Of a stretch of 64,000 nt of DNA, positions 48,973 to 61,840 are shown piece after piece. A program made the translations under genes and the position numbers. The notes below the pieces were generated by a model. It ran no database searches. It saw only the letters and a program-made list of their open reading frames with translations, and was not told where the DNA came from. The stretch covers positions 62,001-126,000 of the forward strand of contig VXAU01001869.1 in the NCBI GenBank assembly GCA_013399695.1. The letters are read 5' to 3'. Source of the DNA: Formicarius rufipectus. Lineage: Eukaryota > Chordata > Aves > Passeriformes > Formicariidae. Position 1 is the first letter of the stretch. Each line of letters opens with the position of its first letter.

Positions 48973-49031
48973 TAAAAAAACAAACAAACCAAAACCAAAC
49001 AAAAAAACAGAAATGCCCCCCCCCTCCCCCC
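48973..49031 (+). repeat. (CAAA)n followed by a C-rich run
   Basis: AAAAAAACAAACAAACCAAA, then ACCAAACAAAAAAACAG, then nine C, one T and six C. The C run is G-rich on the ENOX1 transcript strand. Confidence 0.92.
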
Positions 49032-52000
49032 ACTTGGTTCCAACAGTTGCACTTGGGTAAAATACAAGGGATGAAGATGGTAGGGAGGTATCAAATCGCT
49101 TAAAGGGAGTTCTCAGGACTGTATCTGTGTCAAGCTAATTAGTGAAAGGACCTCAGTTATAAAGAAGGAAATCATGCCAAATTTTCCTTTCAGCATGAAC
49201 TAGTGTAGGGCTGAGGTTCACAAACATGACTGGTAAGCCTGAGGACAAGGATGAGGGAAGAGAGCTCCAAGTTAAAGCAGGCAATTTTTCAGAAAGCAAG
49301 TGTACAGCACTTTTGTCATTCATACTTCTGTATCAGGTCTGAATACATATTGTACAGTTTATAAATACATATATGCATATATATGTCTAAACATATGTGA
49401 ATTAGACAGTCACTTTTACAAAGTTTGGCTGCCGCCATTGCTTCATAAGCCATCCTGTTTCAGGAATTTTACAAGTCCAGGCTTAATAGTTTTCCATACG
49501 TGACTATACAGGAGTTAGTACGTGCAGGCCAGGATGCTCTGACTGCCTGTGTTTTGGATCACCCACTTTTTCTATCAGTTTATCAGCTGCACAGTGTTAC
49601 ATTTATGGCTGTTGCAATCACATATAAGTGGTCATCTGTTAAATTACATAGAACTCCTAAAGTTTTCAAAGGTGACAGTATTATTAATTACCATTAATAT
49701 TATTTTCTATTTTTCAAATCGACAATTTCTTAAATCATTTGAGGCCCTTCTTAAAAACAGAAGAACTCTTCTCCACTGGAACATATGATCAATACCACTT
49801 CAACTGTCTTATCTTGATGTGCTTTTTAAATCAAGGAAAATTAAACCAAAACAACAATCAAAAACTGGGAACTCAGCAACTCAGTGTTGAGTTCAGCAGG
49901 CGACTTTAGTTGGTTTTGAAGAATAACGAACACAAGATTAGCAGGAGTAGTTGCCATCACATAGTTTAGTTTGATAGCATTAAACTATAATACACGTGCA
50001 TATTATAACACTAAATAATCTCTATTTATATGCCAGGAAGCAATTCAATAAATATGTTCTGGTTTTGTCTACTTTGGCTGCCTGAGACATGGCAGAGTGT
50101 CAAGTCTCTTACCTAAAAATGCAGGCAAGCACTAATGTCTGTCCATAACGACTTCATCCAGAGAGAAATCCAGATCCTTATCTAGCAAAGCACAACAGCA
50201 CATTTTGGAGATCACCCACCTATAGCAAAATACTTTGGAATATGTTTATGTTCAGTCGGTCTGTTGAACTACGGCCTGTGGGAGGGTTCCACAAGGCAAT
50301 CTGCAGTGCCCAGAGCTGTCCTGCACAACCACCCGCTGGCTTCAGCGCCCTGGGGCATCTACAAAATAGGTCTAAAGAAGATGCAATATGAAAATAACAA
50401 AAGGCAAGTCCAGTCCAAATCAAAGCATCACTGGCAACTTTCTTTCCAAGCCAGGAAAGACAAAAGCTTTTGAAACAGAGGGCTGATATAGCCCAGGAGG
50501 GCTTGTGCACTGCTGATCCAAGGCACAGACATATACAGCCCCAGATATCAGCTAAATCGATAAGTCACAACAGCACGGGTGGAACATAAGGATCATTATC
50601 TCTTTGCAGACAGCAAAATGAAGCGCAAACAAAAACCCAAAAGTTACCTTTTGAAGACCTGCTAAAGCAAAGTTGACAGGAATTAGAAATTAATCCAGAT
50701 CTGCTGAATTTTAGCCTGTTTCTTCAATCATCAGACCAGCATCCCTCCTGGCTTTGAAATAAGCTTTCAAACCATAACTAGAGCAATTTATATGTTCATC
50801 ACATTAGCAAGGCAAGGAAGTAAAAAAGCAGTGCAAAGAATTGTTCAAGTTACTTGTCACAACAGAGATGAGCTGAACCAGCAAAGGTGAGGCAGGGAGT
50901 TTGACATTTGCCAGAGCATTTGCCTGTGCCAAAGAGGCGCAAGTTAATTGCCTTCTAATTTTTCTGTTTTCTTCAAATTCCTGAAAAATCCTTGTAGTGC
51001 TTCCAGCCCACTTTCTCTCAAGTTTTGATCTTAGTAAAGTGTCTTATCAGTCTTCTCCCTAAGTGACTGCATGGTATGGAAAGCCAGTTTAGTTTCTGGG
51101 AGTGAGTTCTTTGTAATCTGTTCAGATCTCATCTGAATAAAAGTATGTGAACAAGAATACAACATCCCATACAAAAAGCTCATTTTTTCTTTTGGAAAGA
51201 AAAGCTCCTACTCTTGCTCACATATGAGTGTCAGGAACACAAAGCCATCAGCTCTAACTTGAAAACAGAGGGGTTACATTGGGCTGTAAGTAGTCCAGTA
51301 AGTTTGTGAGTGGGATGGTTTGGTTTATACCGTCCCACGACTTCAAAACATTCTCTATTTTCAATCTTGTGAAGAGATATCCATCATACAAGCCAAGCTG
51401 GAAACTCCATGAGAAAAACTAGCTGAGCTGTTTCATCTAGCATTCACACTTGAACTTTCCTCTTCTCTCTTTGTCTGCTGCTATGCCACTTTTTGGTCTC
51501 AATGCACTTTGTGTCTATTAATCCCCTTGTGATTCTTCTCTCCACGGAAGCCACAACCCACTGTAGGAATGAAACCTGGTAATCTCATCATGAGTTTCTA
51601 CTGGAGTACCACTGCAACATCTGCCTTTGCAAATGCTGCTTGCAAAGAGGATGGAAGATGCCATCAAAATGTGTGACTGGAACTATCTTGTACTAAAATC
51701 TCTGTGGTGATCATGCCAGTCTGATCCTTTAAGGTGAGCACTACAAACTGAGAACCTAAGTGTTGCTGATAGGAGCAAGTCCATGACACAAGAACTACCC
51801 CAGTGTGAGCTCTGACAACTAGTGAGTATAAAACTTCTCTTACTTTCCTCTAAGAAAAGAGCTATTTGTGAAAGGACATGTGTTTCTAAACCACACATTA
51901 GCACTGAAGCTGGACACCAACACTGCATGCAATTTTAGTGTTGACTGCAGCACAATTTCATCTCCAACACACACCTAAAGGACCCATTCTCCACACTTTT

Positions 52001-55000
52001 TTTCAACAGTCTTTAAATATCCCAGCACTCCAATGCAGTATCTTTCAGTCAAGCCTATATAAACCATGTCCTAATAAATACAGGCATGGCTCACACAGAT
52101 GCAACTAGCAAACCAACCGACCAACTAATCAGCAAGCTAACACTGTATATTTATACTTAGTCTCCAGCTTGCTCAGTGTCCTAATTACCTTTCTTCAAAT
52201 ATTTTCTTCACATTCCCTTGAACTTTTTTACTGCTTCAACTCTGTGTGCATCTGCTTCTTCATGAGGCAATTTTGTTGCTCAGTTAACTATCACATTAAT
52301 CAGGTGAATGTGTCTCCCTAGCATATCTAACAATTGCTCATTAAATCAGGTCTCCAGTACTGTTGAAAAATAATTAAAAACCTGTTTCCAATAAACAAGC
52401 TATAAAGGCATTAAAGGCAAAATAGTGTGTAGGAAATGTATTGGAAACACAGGACAGAAAATTCTGACCAGGCATAGGCTGGACAGATTTAGCTGAATAC
52501 CACAGTAATTGCTCACAGCATCAGGCTAATAGTAAAAAGGAAGTTATAAATATTCACTTCAAATTAACAATAAACGTATTGTGGCTGAACACAAGCTCCT
52601 TTTATGTTTGCTTCCTACAAATAGTCATACAAAGCAAATTCAAAGCTTGTATACACCACGATTTGATTCCAGAATAGGAGGTATAATTGATATGGGATTT
52701 ACACAGCTTGATGAAGCAAGGGAGGCCAGGATCCCAAAATCTTTTAGATCCAGTGCTCAAAGTTAATTAAACAAACGGTAAAGGAACTGCACTGGCTCCC
52801 TGCACCTTCTTCATCTAGCACCATGCATAAGGATACCTAATTATAGTTTGTCACAACCAAGGTGATGAGATAAATCTGCCATCAGGCAATTCAAACAAAT
52901 ATAAACTAGAGATAATAATACTTCCATTGAAAGAACAAGAGACTAAATTTGTTAAGTAATTCCCTTTGCTTTAATTGCTACACACAAAGTGAAATGACAC
53001 AGTGAGACCTCAGTGACCAGATAAAATATGTCATTTCCTCCCCACCCAGTGAACCATGCAGCAGTGAAGAGATGAGTCACCTTCCCTTGACTGTATTAAA
53101 GGAATTTTTAATCTTTTCCAGTTCTCAATTTGTAAACTGAGCAATTTTAAATCAGCTTCAAGTCAATCACCCCATCTCCAAGTCAGTCACTGATGGCAGT
53201 AGCAACTTAGCTATAACGAGCATTTTTATTTTGCAATTCTTCTATATGTGTTTAGTTAGGATTGTGGTGGTTAATCTACTGTTCCACTTAATTAAATACT
53301 GTTAAAATTATACTTTAAAGTCCATCTCATATCTTACTAGCACAATTACATCTGTAAGCCTCCATTTTATATCAATCACTAATTTGCTCTCCGGCAGTGT
53401 AATTTCTCGTTATGAAGCATTCATCTCTAACAAGTCACATTATGCTGAGTGATCCTAACACTAAAGCAGCCACTTCCCATGACAAACTCATTGCACTAGA
53501 ATAAAGAATAAGTAGCTGTCTTCCTCCTGAAAGCCACAGTGTTGAATTCTAGAAGGAATCACACAGTATGTGACAGAAGTAATATAAATATAGTCTTAGA
53601 AGGGTACTCCTAAGCCATGAGTGTGCTAAGGAGGTGTGTGCTGAGGACACCCTACCATCCTGCAATGCAGCTGGTGAACAAGCAATGGAACCAGTTTAAC
53701 TGTACGGAAAAGTAATGACCAGACAACAGGCAGATGATTATCACAGAATTAGCCAACAGAAAAAAGAGGGAAACCCCTCTACATTTACTATAGCACTCCT
53801 CTACAAAGCAGATGATTATTGAAAAAATTAAACAGAGAAAAGGGAACGGAGGTCAGCCTGACAAAGAAGCCATAGATAGCACTGAGATCTTTATCTTGAT
53901 TTTATATCTGAGTGCTCTTCACACATTACTGCAAGGTTTAGCTCCACATTATGACCTTACTCAACAGTAATTTCCCAGCCACACAGTGTGTTAAATTAGT
54001 GCTTTCCTAGGTGTTGTTTTATGTCTGCACCTCATGTGTGAAGATTTCTCTCTTCTGACTTTTGGATAATCCTAACATCTGGAGAAGACATACATACATA
54101 TACAAGCATTGCTTAGACACACACATAGCATATGCTTGCATGTAAACAAAAGCACACATGAGTACATCTCTTCTGAAGTTTGCTATTCATTAATATGAGG
54201 GGCAGAGCACTTTCAAAGGGGATCTAAGTCCACTGCTTTTGGAAATCAGTTGTGCCCTAATGAATAAGTGCCAATCATCATCTATCCTAACCCACAATAT
54301 CTGGAGAATATTTTATTCTGTGCAATGGTTACAGATTAAATCACACAGATACTCAGGGTTTTAGAAATTTCTAAATAAAATAATTTCACCTATTTTTATT
54401 CAACAAGTAGGTAGAGGAAAAACTATTTAAAATTAAATATTATTTAAAGCACTCCTTGACTGAAAGCAACCTGTGTGTATAAAACAATGTTTTTGTCATG
54501 AAAATGCTTCAGACAGGATTCATGGAAGACAAATTGTTTGTGTCTCTCTAAAATGACAATCTTGGCTGCTTACAACTGAACTATATAATACATTTTGTTT
54601 TGTGAAGCCAAAATTTTATTTCTCAAAAGCTTTATTAAGTAGCCAAGAAAGTCAATGCTCAGAAAGTAAAACTTAACTGATCCAGTCACAATCATTTCAT
54701 TGTCTCTTACAAGCACCATATACAGATCATTGTAAACAGCCCTTGCTGGCTAAGTAGTTAAGACTGATGAAATACATTTGGCCTTTACTGTACATGGTTC
54801 TTGCAAGAAACATCCGTTTTCACAGCACTTTTCCCCTTCTCCCCAGGAAAGCAGAGCTGTGCAAGATCTGTCCCTAATGAAAAAGAAGAAAAAAATCATT
54901 AATTACAAAACCAGATGTTTCAACAATAACTACAAGATGATATGGTAGGGAGACAAAAATTATATACAGTGTTTGTGTTAAACTGTTCTGGTGCTAGTTC

Positions 55001-55239
55001 TGTGCTAGTTTCTACTCTGTTTTCAAGAGAAGGACAGAAACATTTATTCACATGCCACTAGTTTTACAAAAAGAAAAATGTAGATGTCCTTTGTAGTTTA
55101 AAGTTTTGGACCCTCAACCTTCCCAGGTTGTTTTATATCTAAAGCAGTTTTACTGGAGTGCCTCTCATGATCAAAACACAGTTTAATTTTACAGAATTAA
55201 GGAAGTTTCAGCTTTTTCTTATTTTTCTTGATTGGACAT

Positions 55240-55836
55240 GTTTTTCTTATTTCCAGGTTTTTATTATAGAACAGATCTACAGAAGTCCATTAAGATGGTT
55301 TTATCTGGGACAGTTCATTTTCTTCCCAGTAGCTGGTATGAGTCTATGTTGTGAATTTGTGCTGAGAATAGTGTCGATAGCACATCGATGTTTTTGCTAC
55401 TGCTGAGCAGTACTGAGGGGCCTTTAGGGGCCTTCACTGTCTCTCACCACACCTCACCAGTGAGTGGACCAGGGATGCACAAGGAATTAGGAGGGGACAC
55501 AGCCCACAGAGCTGATCCCAACTGATCGAAGGGATATATCTCATATCATATGGCATCATGTTCAGCATAAAAGCTGGGGGAAGAAGGAAAGGGGGATACT
55601 TGGAGTGATGGTGTTCATCTTCCCAGGTCATCATTGTATGTGATGGAGCCCTGCCTGTAGGAAGTGGTGAATGAATTCCTTGTTTTGCTTCCCTGCATGG
55701 ATTTTGCTTTACTTATTAAATTTCCTTTATCCCAGCCCATGTTAACCCTTTGTATTCTCTTCCCTATCCCACCAGGTGAGGAAATGAGTGAGTGGATGTG
55801 TAGGGCTTAACTTCCAAATGGAGTTAAAAAACAACA
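55240..55836 (+). mobile_element. solo LTR of an endogenous retrovirus (passerine type)
   Basis: The stretch resembles a long terminal repeat abundant in songbird genomes. Recognisable blocks in order are TGGTATGAGTCTATG, GTTTTTGCTACTGCTGAGCA, GAGGGGACACAGCCCACAGA, AAAGCTGGGGGAAGAAGGAA, GTGATGGAGCCCTGCCT, GAATGAATTCCTTGTTTTGC and TTGCTTTACTTATTAAATTT. It has a CATAAAAG TATA-like box at about 55566 and an ATTAAA polyadenylation-like signal at 55715-55720, the expected order for promoter and terminator in a plus-strand LTR. The 3' edge, near GAGTTAAAAAACAACA, is fairly clear; the 5' edge is a guess. No retroviral gag, pol or env frame lies on either side, so it is a solo LTR left by recombination. 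Many CpGs seem to have decayed. It is antisense to ENOX1. The family name (a TguLTR type) is from memory and uncertain. Confidence 0.8.
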
Positions 55837-57074
55837 TCTATATAAAACCCAGTGTTCATATTCAATATATATATTCCATCACTTACTGTAATACACTATC
55901 AAACATTGTGTGTTAATTAAAAAAAATTATATATATAATTCTCCCATAATATAAGAGACTTTGGCATATGAAGTTTGTTTAGCCACCCTAAATCAAGCCA
56001 AATTTATTGACTACAATATTATTAAACTGCAAAGAGAATTTCAGTTTATAATCTATTTCATATTTAAGTTTCTAAAAAGTTTATAAATTCTCAACCAAAA
56101 TATTTCAAGTAGAAATGTTTATCTTCTTAACTTTCAAACATACACCTGGGATATTTCATTGGAGAACTGTTTAAAGTGTTGTTATATGTCCAAAAGCATC
56201 AGTTTTAATTCTCATTTTTACAAGAGTGTTTAAAAGTGTTGGCTTTAGTAAACTGTGGAAAAAGAATTGCAAAAGCACACTGTACAAATGACATCTCTAA
56301 AATTTAGATTATTAGAACAAGCAAGAAGAGATGCTTACGTTTATGCGGAAAAGCAGATCTATCTGTGGCAGTAATTACATTTATTGGACTTGATCTTATT
56401 TTCAACATGAATGCAGGCCTGTTTTAATATTCCAAACAATCAAAGAATACTTTTATTTGCTTTGTTCATTAAAAAGAAAACAGAGGAAAACACTGCAAAT
56501 AAATCTTATTCATGGATACAGATATCTCAGCTCATAAAAGCAGTAACTTCCCAGCACACGTTTTCTACTGGGTATTATAAACCAAATGTATAAAACGCAT
56601 GGTTCAATAGAAAAGTATATGATTTTGCAGTTCACTGAATCCTTTCTTCAGCAACCTTTCCATTTCTTCTTTGTGTAAGTAAATGAGAGCAAACCCAGTA
56701 GATTCTGAAAACAGACAAAACATTTCCCCTTTATCTAAGAGTTAGATGAAACCAGCAAACTACATAAAAATAACAGAATATATAGAAGCACAGAACAAAG
56801 GGGGAGGGGCATTTTTGGCACTTATTTGGTGCAATTCCTCACTCAGTGGCCAGCTCAGATCTGGTTGCTCAAGACTGCCAGGTTTGAATACCTCCAAGAA
56901 TGCAAAGTTCATAGCCTCTTTGTGCAACCTGCTCTAACGCTTGACCAAATTACTGTGAATTTTTTATTTTACCTAATATTCAACTGGAATTTCCCGTATT
57001 GCAGCTTGTGTCCATTCCCTCTCCTACTACTTTTCCTTTAAAAGAAACACTTAGTTATATCCTCCTTATATCCC

Positions 57075-57114
57075 CCTGAAGATAACACTTAGATCCTGAA
57101 GATAGCATTTAGAT
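57075..57114 (+). repeat. 20-bp tandem duplication
   Basis: CCTGAAGATAACACTTAGAT at 57075-57094 is followed directly by CCTGAAGATAGCATTTAGAT at 57095-57114, two copies with two differences. Confidence 0.93.
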
Positions 57115-57212
57115 CTTTCCTCAAAATTCTTTTCCACAAAAATTTCCTATGGCAAAGGTATTGTAAAAGCATGCTTGTGCAAAAGACATAATTCCACTAA
57201 ACTGCAGAAGGT

Positions 57213-57240
57213 AACAGCTGAAAATAAACAGCTGAAAATA
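57213..57240 (+). repeat. 14-bp perfect tandem duplication
   Basis: AACAGCTGAAAATA occurs twice head to tail with no difference. Confidence 0.93.
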
Positions 57241-60200
57241 GGCCAAATAGACTCAGTTGCCTCAGTTTCACCTTGTATATCATATGCTCTATCAACACTC
57301 AAGAAATCTCTAAAGTGTTTGGTACAAAGACAAAACACACAGGTGATGTCCAAACAGTAGTCAAGCCACCTCGCAGATTATCATCTATTTCACAGGACTT
57401 TTGATCAAGTCCTTGTTTTACACGTGCACTTGAAGTAACAGTAAGAAAGGCAGAAGGAGTGGAAAGGTTGAGTAGATCAAAGAGCTGTTTAATTCAGGTA
57501 TCTCTGATTTCAGTTTAAAGATTTTTTCATAATTGGAATTTAAGCATCTTAGTCCTTATTTTATCAGAGGTTGTACACTGATGGCTTCAGAAACAAGTGC
57601 CTGAATGTCCTAGCACATAATCTGGTTGAAGATTAAATAGTACATTTCATGTATCTGTTCTACAGCAGGAGTAGAAATCTTTAGATTTAATTGGCTAAGT
57701 GTTCTGTCCTTTCCTTGTTAGTGCACCCAGTGAACAAAGTACAGTGAGTACAAATAGCAGGTAAGTGGTAGAGGGCACATTGCCACATTACTGGAAAAGC
57801 ACTGATCACTGAATTCTTATTAAAATTCTAATGTTTAGATATATCAACTTTCAGCACTGGAATTCATCTATAACTCTGTGTACCTTTATTCTTTGGACAT
57901 TTCATGATTTCCCTAGAGACTATAAGGAAAAAGAAGCTGTTTATACACCCATCAGATCCAGAAACTGATTCACTTTCCAAACAGAAACACGAACTAATAG
58001 GATAGTGAAATTGTGAACTGCATATTCTGCGGCTTTAAGGTAAGCTGATAAAATCATAAAATGAAGTTCCTCAGAGACACTGAAAGCCAGCAGAGCATAT
58101 TAGAGCATATTTTTTGAGTAATTGGTTATTTTTTGTCCAATGGAATATGTATTTTGAGTCAAACTTAGAATAATGCGATTACTTCGCCCATCATCACATA
58201 GTGATTTGACTGCATTTTAAGAAGTCAGCTACCAGAGAATTTGCAAGTATTTTTCAAAAACAACACAAAGCCTCCCACCACTAAGCAAACTCCATGTTTC
58301 ACCGGTCCCATTCCTTTCAAGCAAGAAGTGCATTCACTATCTATTAGATATGAATTGGCTCTAAGTCATTGGTATTTCACTTTTTCAAGGACCTTATTTT
58401 TTCCCCAGCGTTTTGAGAGCAGTCAGTCAGCAACATTTGCTGTTTGACAGACATCTGCAAGAAATGCAAACACATACAAAATTCCAGCTTTCAGACAACT
58501 CAACCTAAATTACTAACTTGAAGTTTCAATATAAGCTTTTTGCTGTATGCGGCAAAGACACAGCACAAATAAAGGCAATCCTTTGTCCTAGGGATCATAT
58601 TAGACATAACTAAAACAAGCTGCTCTTGAAAAAGGAAGTTCTCTTCTGCTGATGCCTCTATTTCTTTTACTAATTATTCCTCGAGTTTGCTGCACGTTCT
58701 GCAATTGTGTGATAGAGTGAAAAATTGACTAATTAAAGCATTTGAACATCTCCTGTAAAAAGGAGGATGTTCCTCTGCTATTTTGATATATTTAGATCAA
58801 TGAGGGATAAAAAGTGGATTTAGTGGAAATAGAAGGTCTGACATTTGAGACATGGAGATGGCAACAGAAAAGGAGCATTGTGCTTTATAGTATTTACTCG
58901 CAACTATGTGGATGAGCAGATATGAATATTCAGAAGAAAAGGGAGATACCTTGAAAGTAAGGACAAAATCTTCACATGATTTCTCAGGAAGAGAGCTTAC
59001 AGTCAAAGAGGAAAGTCACAGAAGGCTCAGAAATGTAATTACAGTACTGGCATCTTTGGTTGACTTGAAATGAAAGACATTCTTAACCTTCTAAAAGCTC
59101 TGAAGACCTTTCTTATTTACAGCCCCATGAACTCAAAGTTATTTTGGAACAACTAACTTCACGGCAAAGCTGACCTGTGAACAACTGGCCTTTAGCAGAT
59201 TCTCTGCCCTTTGTGTAGGCAGAAACTTCAAGCTGACACACAAAGAACACATAGGCAAGTCAGGGCAGGGAATACACTTGGAAAGTTTACTTACCACAGA
59301 CAGAATGCAAACCAGAAACATGGCACTGGATGACATAAGACAAACCAACCAAGAACAAATAAATTTGAGAGCTAAAACTGCAGAGATAGAGCAGACACTG
59401 CACCAATAATTTAGGTCACCCACGCTGGAGGTATGGAAAGAGGATTCCATGTCTTGTGGGAGTTAGCTGAAAGAGGGAACATGAGGAAGAGAAATTCCAA
59501 ATAAGATGTAAGAATGATGAGAGGAGGATGACACAGCCACAAAAGCAAAGGGAGGAGAAAAGGTCAATAAGACTGGCATAGAATTAAAGTGAGGTGCTTC
59601 TGAATATCCTTACAGTTATTATCTAAATTACATACTTTATTCACCACTTAGAGAGCTGTTTAAAGAATAGTTGCATTATTAAAAATCAATATAAAACTGT
59701 CAAGGTGCCCCACAAACACAAGCTTGGGTAACCTACCTGCCCTGCAACATTTACCATCAATCTGAACTTAGTAAATCTCATCCATTCAGCCATAAATAAC
59801 TGCCCAAACCTCTGCCAGATCGGCACTATTTCCAAATTTCAGCTATATTTACACACCCACAGTTAGCAGCTGACAAGTCATATATGAGGGAAATTGCCTC
59901 CCTCTAAAAAAGAGCTGCTGTCAGAGCTGCTCTGTTCCACATGGAAATAATTCAAAGGAGTTGTCATGAAAGAGCAGCTATACCCAGAATAGTTACCACA
60001 ACAGACATTTTTACTCAACACCTTTCACAGTATTTTTGCAATACTTTTGTTCAATGCTGAGTTAAGTACCAAAGATAAGTTTTCTGGTTTTATTTTTTTA
60101 AACTCCTCATAACTTATCTTTCCTGAGTTCCAGGCATTGTTTTTAAGGTAAGACTTCAGACACAGGCAGGTAGGCAAAGTCCAGAGATGGGCCCTGTCTA

Positions 60201-60631
60201 CCTTATTAGTTCCTGATAAGTATGGTCAATGCCTGAAAAGATAGGGATGAGATAAGCCATCTCACCCTATGGCTTGGTGCTGCAAAGCTGGTGCAGAATA
60301 GGCAACTTCTCACATTTCAGTAGCTGCCTCCTTCACACCTGATTCTGGCAATGACTGCAGTTTCTCCTCTGGGAGGGCTCTCTGTCTTTTCTTCTTCTTA
60401 ATCTTTTTTTCTCTTCCTCCTTCAGAGTACCAAGAAGGTGAGAAAGCATCATTGGAATGTGGAGAACAGACTGCCTTTCATGAACTGGAGTGATAATAAG
60501 ATACTGGTGGTGACAAGTCTGCAAGGTCCAGGAGATGTGAGCTCTGAGACTAGTATTCTAAAGAGAGAAGCATGCAGAGGGAGAAGGATTTTCTCAGTGA
60601 AAAAGAGAGGAAAAGCCTCATGCACCCACTA

Positions 60632-60812
60632 ATCACATAATGGTTTGGATTGCAAGGGATCTTAAAGATCGCACAGTTCCACCCCTCTGCCACAGGCAGA
60701 CACACCTTCACCTAGACCAGGTTGCTCAAAGCACCATCCAACCTGGCTGTGAACACTTCCATGGATGAGGCATACACAACTTCTCTGAGCAACCTGTTTC
60801 AGTGCCTACTGC
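60632..60812 (-). mobile_element. CR1 LINE 3' end, antisense
   Basis: The plus strand reads AATCACATAATGGTTTGG, then a block with CTTAAAGATC, CACCTAGACCAGGTTGCTCA, ATCCAACCTGGCTGTGAACA and CTTCTCTGAGCAACCTGTTT. This is the reverse complement of a CR1 3' end of the CR1-C/F type. Similarity fades after about 60812, so only the last ~180 bp survive. The open frame through it on the plus strand is a by-product. Confidence 0.87.
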
Positions 60813-61774
60813 AGCCTCCTGAACCTAAACCCCAGCCCCACAGCCTCTGCAAAGCTCCTCACTCCTTTTCCCCAGCTGTTCTTAGCCACCTTGCCACATT
60901 CGTTCTCTTTGTCCACACAGAGCTGACCTCTTGTCTGCCGAGGGCATCTCCTGTAGATCAGCCATTGTCTCAAACCATTTTCCCTTAGTCTCTGCATCCT
61001 AAGCACATCCTGCTACTGCAGTCTCAGGCTCTGTCTACAGGGCCAGAAAACCCTGCAGTGGTCCCTCATAGAACTGGACATCTGAATGGCACATGTCTCT
61101 CTTCTGACATGTATCACCCTTGCAAATGGACAAAGAGGCTCAGAAAGGTGACATGTCCTCCACATCCAGTTTTCAAGCCTTTGCAGTGTCATGGCACATA
61201 TTATATCATCCAAAATGGCACATCATGTTTTTTCTTTTTGTCCAAATGAATGGACTTCCTGAATGGAAGTCTTAATAGGTTTGCTTTGAAGGTAATTTAA
61301 GTAACTGCTTCATTCTCTAATCCACGAAAAAGGTACACCATAAAAGTCACAGTAATTTTAGTTACTTACAGAAACATTTGTAGAGATTTTAGTATCATCT
61401 ACTATACGTGAGCTGTATTGCCCTAAGTAAGTGAATCCATAAAGCATAGGTTTTATTATAAGGTAATATTAACCTTGGCGAAATAATCAGTATTCCTGAG
61501 TCACCTCTGATTTGGTTAGAGGAGATACTTACTCCAAATAAACCTAAACCAAAAAGATGATAGCAACACTGAAGACAACATACGAATTTGGGATAGTTAC
61601 TGAATTTTAGATCCACTGAAAACATTACAATTAAATGAAATATAATACTTTCTTATGTGCCAAATATTCTCTCTGCTTTTGTTTGGTTCACATAACAACC
61701 CGAAACAAGTATCCATTCTTCTCAAAGCAGCAACTCACAATTTCAGATAGCAAGTATGAACAATTGACATTCTA

Positions 61775-61840
61775 CCTATATATATCTATAGGTGTATTAC
61801 ATATATGTGCATAAATATATACACATATATAGAGAGAGAC
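61775..61840 (+). repeat. AT-rich microsatellite with a GA end
   Basis: CTATATATATCTATAGGTGT, ATATATGTGCATAAATATAT and ATATAGAGAGAGAC: imperfect (TA)n grading into (GA)n. Confidence 0.85.

Larger units (their letters stand above)
47346..55239. other. ENOX1: ENOX1 intron, no gene seen
   Basis: Other than the C-run island and the L2-like scrap, this holds only unique AT-rich sequence. AT-rich stretches lie at 49.36-49.39 kb and CA-rich ones at 54.09-54.16 kb. A homeodomain-site-rich block near 53.1-53.5 kb is described under findings. Confidence 0.5.
55837..60631. other. ENOX1: ENOX1 intron, no gene seen
   Basis: AT-rich unique sequence carrying the two small tandem duplications at 57.1-57.2 kb. 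No exon or known repeat recognised. Confidence 0.5.

Noticed and set aside
60722..60988. 88-codon plus-strand frame
   Set aside because: Its first third is the antisense of a CR1 3' end and the rest has no recognisable domain.
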